64,000 nt of DNA from JAJDZL01 sp965220665. Its GTDB lineage: Bacteria; Pseudomonadota; Gammaproteobacteria; Arenicellales; JAJDZL01. This document shows positions 59,821 through 64,000 of the stretch, piece after piece. Below the pieces are notes generated by a model. The model was not told where the DNA came from. It made no database searches and saw only the letters and a program-made list of their open reading frames with translations. The stretch spans positions 1,922,001 through 1,986,000 of the forward strand of contig CBDCQQ010000005.1 of the NCBI GenBank assembly GCA_965220665.1, written 5' to 3'. Position 1 is the first letter of the stretch; the number at the start of each line of letters is the position of its first letter. A program made the translations under genes and the position numbers.

Positions 59821-61377
59821 ATGACCGACGAACCCAATATTCAACAGTTAGCTGACTCCGTAGGCTTCCAGTTGCCAGACAATTACAATTCAGCCCGATT
59901 GTTATGGGACAATCTGGCCCAGAATGCCGAGCGGCCAGCGGTCATCCATGATTCAGGAACGTGGACCTATTCTGAACTTGCTAACGAAGCTGCAAAAATT
60001 GGTAATTCTCTTAAAGCGTATTGCTCGCCTAGTGATCGGGTATTGCTGCTGATGGATGACGAACCGGCTTATCCCGCAGCGATCATGGGGTGTATGCGAG
60101 CGGGCCTGGTACCGGTTCTCCTGAATACACTATCGACTCCAGACTTAATCGGCTACTTTCTTCAAGATAGTGGAGCAACCGCGGCAATCATTTCAGATGA
60201 CTTCAAAGATTTGCTGAATGAACAAGTGATAAAGGGGTCAGTGTGCCAGGATGTACTGAATGCCGCACAACGCCCTTGGGCTAACGAGTTGATTGAGCTG
60301 GCTGAACACCCCACCAATCGACGGGATCAGGCATTTTGGATGTACTCATCTGGCTCGACTGGGCAGCCAAAAGGAATTGTTCATCTTCATGAAGATGCAC
60401 CTTATACGGCGCAAACATACAGTGCGAGCATTCTAAAGCTTGGAACTGATGATGTTTGTTTTTCAATACCTAAGATTTTCTTCGCTTATGGTTTTGGAAA
60501 TTCGGTAACCTTTCCAATGCAATGCGGTGCGGCGGCTGTTTTGTTGTCAGGTCGTCCGACTCCAGAGAAAATTCTTGAGCACATTTCCAGGTATTGCCCA
60601 ACGGTATTGTTTGGACTCCCGACTCTATATACGGCATTGATGCACCACCATCAGGCCGAAACCGCTAATTTGAGTTCAGTCCGCCTTTGCATTTCAGCCG
60701 CGGAAATTCTGTCTGAAGAACTTGCTTCAAAATGGAGATCCATCTTTGGTTTGAACATCATTGAAGGGCTGGGATCAACTGAAATGCTGCACATTTACCT
60801 GACGAACGAAGAGTTGCATCACAAACCTGGTTCCGCTGGACGCGTAGTGCCAGGATACGCGGTCCGGCTCGTAAATTTGGATGGTCGAGAGGTTGAGCAG
60901 GGTGAAGAGGGCATCATGCATGTGCGCGGCCTGTCAGCTACGGAGACTTACTGGAACAGTCCTGAGAAAACTGCAGAGACGATGCGCGATGGATGGATTG
61001 TAACGGGCGACTGTTTTGTCAGAGATGAAGAAGGATTTTATTTCTTCAAGGGGCGGGCAGACGATTTAGTCAAGGTATCTGGGCAATGGGTCTATCCGAT
61101 GGAAATTGAGACAACACTGAATGAACATCCGAATGTTAGGGAATGCTGTGTTCTGGCAGTTGAACTTGAGGATAAGCGTTTATCCATCAACGCATGGGTA
61201 TGTCTCGTTGAAGGAGTCGACGGTGATGAAGAAGTGACTCGAGAATTGCAGAGTTTTGTAAAGTCAAGACTGCTGCCGCACAAATACCCACGCAATATTG
61301 TCTATTTGGAGTCATTACCAAAGACTGGTACAGACAAGATAGATCGTCAAGCTCTCAGGTTTCTGAACCAGTCATAA
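59821..61377 (+). CDS. Benzoate-CoA ligase family protein
   Basis: AMP-forming aryl-CoA ligase of 518 residues. The P-loop is MYSSGSTGQPKGIVHLHEDA. The benzoate-CoA-ligase-type segment is DDVCFSIPKIFFAYGFGNSV, followed by PTVLFGLPTLYTALMHHHQ, GLGSTEMLHIYLTNE, DGWIVTGDCFVRDEEGFYFF, the hinge GRADDLVKVSGQWVYPMEIE and the catalytic lysine near KTGTDKIDRQALR. It should activate an aromatic acid (benzoate, anthranilate or salicylate type) for the adjacent flavin monooxygenase. The next genes run on the opposite strand. Confidence 0.88.
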   Translation: MTDEPNIQQLADSVGFQLPDNYNSARLLWDNLAQNAERPAVIHDSGTWTYSELANEAAKIGNSLKAYCSPSDRVLLLMDDEPAYPAAIMGCMRAGLVPVLLNTLSTPDLIGYFLQDSGATAAIISDDFKDLLNEQVIKGSVCQDVLNAAQRPWANELIELAEHPTNRRDQAFWMYSSGSTGQPKGIVHLHEDAPYTAQTYSASILKLGTDDVCFSIPKIFFAYGFGNSVTFPMQCGAAAVLLSGRPTPEKILEHISRYCPTVLFGLPTLYTALMHHHQAETANLSSVRLCISAAEILSEELASKWRSIFGLNIIEGLGSTEMLHIYLTNEELHHKPGSAGRVVPGYAVRLVNLDGREVEQGEEGIMHVRGLSATETYWNSPEKTAETMRDGWIVTGDCFVRDEEGFYFFKGRADDLVKVSGQWVYPMEIETTLNEHPNVRECCVLAVELEDKRLSINAWVCLVEGVDGDEEVTRELQSFVKSRLLPHKYPRNIVYLESLPKTGTDKIDRQALRFLNQS

Positions 61378-61456
61378 TTGACTGTAGAAGAATTGGTGTT
61401 GAATCGGTAGAACGAAATCTAGCGCGCTTAGTTCAAAATGAGGCTGTCAATTCACT

Positions 61457-62419
61457 TCACGTAGATTTCTGAACACTGTCAAAGATGAATTGAGCGGTCA
61501 TTAGATCTAGATGACCTCCTCCTCCGTTTTTGAACAGGGTGATTTCTTTGTCATTGTCCCTGCCTCTGGCTGTTCCTGAACACAACTGGTACAAGTCAGC
61601 CAAAACATCACTCTCTGACATAACACCCGTTTCGATGGGTATGGTGATCTCACCTATTTCACCGATGGTGGTTTTTCTTGAGTCAACGAAAACTCTAGAG
61701 CGGCGGATTGCTTCATCATCAACTTCGCGCATCTCGATAGTAAAGGCACCGATCAAATCGAGATGAGTGCCGTCAGAGAGCCACTCTCCGCAAATAATTG
61801 GATCTTTTGTCATCGTTGCAGAGCTCAATAATTCGGCTTCTCTTACCGCAGATTCCAGGTCATCAGTTGCCCGAATGCTTACTGATGGAATATTCAAAGA
61901 CTCTGCCAGTTCTTGAGCCTTTGACTCTGTCCGGTTCCAAATGACCACTTCACGTATGGTTCGCTGGATTTCACAATGTGCTCTGATGAGATGAGGAGCC
62001 ATTGCACCTGCACCTATCATCGCCATACGGGAAATGCCTTTTCTCGCCAGTAGTTTGGCCCCAAGAGCCGAGTCTCCAGCAGTTTTGTAGTAGGTTAAGG
62101 ATGTACCGTCAATTGCGGCTGACGGAACGCCGGTTTGCCCATCAAACAACGTATAGGCTGCATGAATGACGGGCAATTCAGATCGAGTTCGGTTACCTGG
62201 AAATACGGCTGCCGTTTTTAGACCAAGTGCGTTGCCATGGCTCCATGCTGCTCGAATAAGCATATGGTTGTCGGGTTCAGGCTCTGGTCGCACACTGGTC
62301 ATCAGCATGTCTTTGAGATCGGCAGGTGCCTGCTTGTGAGACTCCTCTAGTGCAGCTACAAGATTTGGATACCGGCAGATTTCATGAACTTGTTCTGCGG
62401 TGATTAGTAGCATAACCAA
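61457..62419 (-). CDS. Ornithine cyclodeaminase/mu-crystallin family protein
   Basis: A 320-residue NAD(P)-dependent protein of the Ocd/alanine-dehydrogenase/ketimine-reductase family. The nucleotide-binding motif is MIGAGAMAPHLIRAHCEI, followed by WNRTESKAQELAESL. Other landmarks are AVFPGNRTRSELPVIHAAYT, YKTAGDSALGAKLLAR, and GTHLDLIGAFTIEMREVDDE. The family includes ornithine cyclodeaminase, ketimine reductases and opine-type enzymes, and the reaction cannot be fixed here. It is upstream of nothing on its strand; the PhyH-family remnant lies 52 bases further right in the same direction. Confidence 0.85.
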   Translation of the reverse strand: MVMLLITAEQVHEICRYPNLVAALEESHKQAPADLKDMLMTSVRPEPEPDNHMLIRAAWSHGNALGLKTAAVFPGNRTRSELPVIHAAYTLFDGQTGVPSAAIDGTSLTYYKTAGDSALGAKLLARKGISRMAMIGAGAMAPHLIRAHCEIQRTIREVVIWNRTESKAQELAESLNIPSVSIRATDDLESAVREAELLSSATMTKDPIICGEWLSDGTHLDLIGAFTIEMREVDDEAIRRSRVFVDSRKTTIGEIGEITIPIETGVMSESDVLADLYQLCSGTARGRDNDKEITLFKNGGGGHLDLMTAQFIFDSVQKST

Positions 62420-62471
62420 GGAATCGGGGTCGATCGAAGATTAGAGTTGACGAGTGAATGGATTTTGCAAA

Positions 62472-63288
62472 TTACGTGCGATGTTCTGTCAAACCGGTAC
62501 CGGAATATAGAATTTTCATGTAGTTTTTGTTTGTTTTTTTGTGGAATTCGACAGTTACTGGATCAAAGTCAATTGTGGGTTTGGGTTCGTGAAGAAAGTT
62601 GCCGAATTTATCCTCGCCGCGAATCAGAGTTGCGCTGTCCCAATCCGACTTCACTTGGCGAGCACTAGGTACAACATATCGAATGGCCAAGCCAATGCGT
62701 CTGTCATTGCTCCTGTTTGGATGTGATGCGTGAGCAATTCCGTAATCAAAGAAAACCGCCTCTCCTGTACCAACTTCAATATCAACAGCTTGGTTTTCAT
62801 CAATCTGATCAGAAATCGTTTGTCCTCGGGTCAACATATTGTCTTCGTGAAATGTGTCTTGGTGCTCCATTCCTGCCTTCAGGTGACTGCCTGGCAGCAT
62901 TCGCATGCAACCACTTTCAACGGTGGCAGTTGACAATGCGATCCACGCTGTAAGCAATTTACCTTCGACACCCCAATAGCGATTGTCTTGATGCCAGGAA
63001 ACAAACTGACTCGAATTGGGTTCTTTGATCCATAAATCAGTCCCCCAGCACAAGATGTTTGGTCCCAACAAGTCCTCAACCCGATCAACAATGATAGGAG
63101 AGTGAATTAATTCAGATACCCACTTGTAGAGCATGTGGCACTTTAATCGATAGCCACCCTTAAGTGTACCAATTACTGCCTCAATCGCTTGCAGTTGAAT
63201 ACGATATTCTCCTGCTTCTTTCGAGGTCATTACTGGAATAGCGGGAGTAAATCCGTAATTTCGAAACTGCTGTATGGCGTCATGAGAA
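62472..63288 (-). pseudogene. Phytanoyl-CoA dioxygenase (PhyH) family protein, 5' end lost at an IS256 border
   Basis: Fe(II)/2-oxoglutarate oxygenase fold. The metal histidine and aspartate are in FVSWHQDNRYWG, LLTAWIALSTATVESGCM and MLPGSHLKAGMEHQDTF follow, and the second histidine region is FFDYGIAHASHPNRSNDRRI. The first ATG (63230) gives 252 residues, but in-frame conserved sequence (HDAIQQFRNYGFTPAIPVM) continues upstream to the element border at about 63289, then meets two stops inside the element. The family's N-terminal helix usually begins a few residues before this, so the true start codon has been lost. The remaining part could still be translated from 63230, without the first helix. 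Confidence 0.78.
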
Positions 63289-64000
63289 GAGTTATGCCCA
63301 AAAGTAGTGCGTGACGGGATTCATCACTAAGCGGCTACCTGGTCGGTGTCATTGTAATTCAGTTCGACTCCATTCTTGAATTTCACTCCCTCGATCACTT
63401 TGCCCAGCTGCCTGAACCCGCGCAGCCGTCGCCATTTTTTCTCCGCACACATCCCCAGCCTGTACATCATGCCCAGCATCGTCGTTCTGCTCAGACAGCC
63501 CTTCGAGCGCTTGGTGCGGTGACGGATCGTCGCGAAGGTCGACTCGATTGGATTAGTGGTACGCAGAGATTGCCAGTGCGATGCCGGAAAATCGTAAAAC
63601 GCCAGCAGCTCCTCACGATCCCCGATCAGGCATTCAACCACTTTCGGATACTTGTCCTGATAGGTTTCCACAAACCGATCAAACGCCTCATGCGCCGCCT
63701 CGCGCGTGTCTGCCATCCAGATCTGGTGAAGCGCCTTTTTCGCCTGTCCGTGCAGCATCTTCGGCAGCCGGTTGAGCACATTCGCCGTCTTATGCACCCA
63801 GCAGCGCTGATCCTGGGTTTCAGGGTAAACCTGGTCCAATGCCGACCAGAACCCCATCGCCCCGTCTCCAACCGCCAGCTTCGGTGCATCCATGCCCCTG
63901 GACTTCAGATCCAGCAGCATCCCCTTCCAGCTCTCGGTCGATTCGCGCACCCCGTCCTCAATCGCCAGCAACTGCTTGCGGCCACACTCATCAACCCCGA
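63289..64000 (-). mobile_element. IS256-family insertion sequence, incomplete at window end
   Basis: One end is seen: GAGTTATGCCCAAAAGTAGTGC from 63289, which matches the end of the remnant at 46455 (differing at a few positions). The transposase gene reads towards this end and runs out of the window. The other end and any target duplication are not visible. It has cut off the 5' end of the PhyH-family gene. Confidence 0.82.
63327..64000 (-). CDS. IS256-family (mutator-type) transposase, N-terminal part outside window
   Basis: The visible 224 C-terminal residues carry the family pattern. GVDECGRKQLLAIEDGVRES leads in, the second catalytic aspartate is in LAVGDGAMGFWSALDQVYPE, QRCWVHKTANVLNRLPK follows, and the catalytic glutamate is in LRTTNPIESTFATIRHRTKR. 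The frame is open to base 64000. The C-terminal GKVIEGVKFKNGVELNYN is shared with the remnant at 46455-46578. Confidence 0.9.
   Translation of the reverse strand, partial: GVDECGRKQLLAIEDGVRESTESWKGMLLDLKSRGMDAPKLAVGDGAMGFWSALDQVYPETQDQRCWVHKTANVLNRLPKMLHGQAKKALHQIWMADTREAAHEAFDRFVETYQDKYPKVVECLIGDREELLAFYDFPASHWQSLRTTNPIESTFATIRHRTKRSKGCLSRTTMLGMMYRLGMCAEKKWRRLRGFRQLGKVIEGVKFKNGVELNYNDTDQVAA

Noticed and set aside
1..64000. CRISPR arrays, rRNA genes and riboswitches
   Set aside because: No regularly spaced direct repeats, no rRNA landmarks and no recognisable riboswitch cores were found in reading both strands.

Overview
The window looks like a chromosome segment of a sulfur-oxidising gammaproteobacterium, possibly host-associated or marine. 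Several gene neighbourhoods are gammaproteobacterial: asd next to a FimV-like gene and truA; smc-zipA-ligA; ratA-rnfH near smpB-ssrA; dksA; and intracellular septation protein A (yciB). The aprMBA operon (adenylylsulfate reductase with an AprM-type membrane partner) points to dissimilatory sulfur oxidation. Lineage is inferred from gene content and order only; no rRNA is present.

Layout. 1-6.2 kb: asd (5' end outside the window), a FimV-like membrane protein, trpBA on the minus strand, a 740-base gap, truA and dksA. 6.3-14.3 kb: a glutathione S-transferase-like gene with a clear terminator, then the tight smc-zipA-ligA cluster. 14.4-22.3 kb: hsp20, acnA, yciB, tRNA-Leu(CAA), a MATE transporter, sseA-queA and a HIT protein. 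22.5-31.3 kb: an acyl-CoA synthetase, a complete five-gene branched-chain-amino-acid-type ABC transporter and a PaaK-like AMP ligase, which reads as an uptake-and-CoA-activation unit for an organic acid. 31.8-37.5 kb: a tightly packed plus-strand run of thioesterase, DUF1285, CoA-binding protein, O-acetylhomoserine sulfhydrylase, hydroxyacid-oxoacid transhydrogenase and acyl-CoA synthetase. 37.5-40.9 kb: rnfH, ratA and a thioredoxin-like gene on the minus strand, then a homocysteine methyltransferase, smpB and tmRNA.

40.9-53.4 kb is a variable region directly behind the 3' end of tmRNA, a classic integration site. It holds a broken serine-recombinase relic, an AbiE type IV toxin-antitoxin pair, an NTF2-like gene, a multicopper oxidase gene split by an IS630-family element, an IS256-family remnant, a GC-rich four-gene catabolic cluster (FMN alpha-hydroxyacid dehydrogenase, ThDP enzyme, transthyretin/HIUase-like protein, DmdA-like demethylase) and an IS1182-like element. 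53.5-56.7 kb is aprMBA. It is followed by a TPR-like repeat protein, an FAD aryl-CoA-type monooxygenase with a benzoate-CoA-ligase-family enzyme, an ornithine-cyclodeaminase-family gene, and a PhyH-family dioxygenase whose 5' end was removed by an IS256-family element running off the window.

The best candidate for a little-described system is the GC-rich cluster at 46.8-51.2 kb. A hydroxyacid oxidase, an oxoacid-processing ThDP enzyme and a DmdA-like demethylase next to each other suggest stepwise breakdown of a methylated (perhaps sulfonium) hydroxy acid. This is inference from families and context. The clearest directly readable event is the IS630 insertion: joining the flanks with one TA copy restores an uninterrupted multicopper oxidase of 514 residues.
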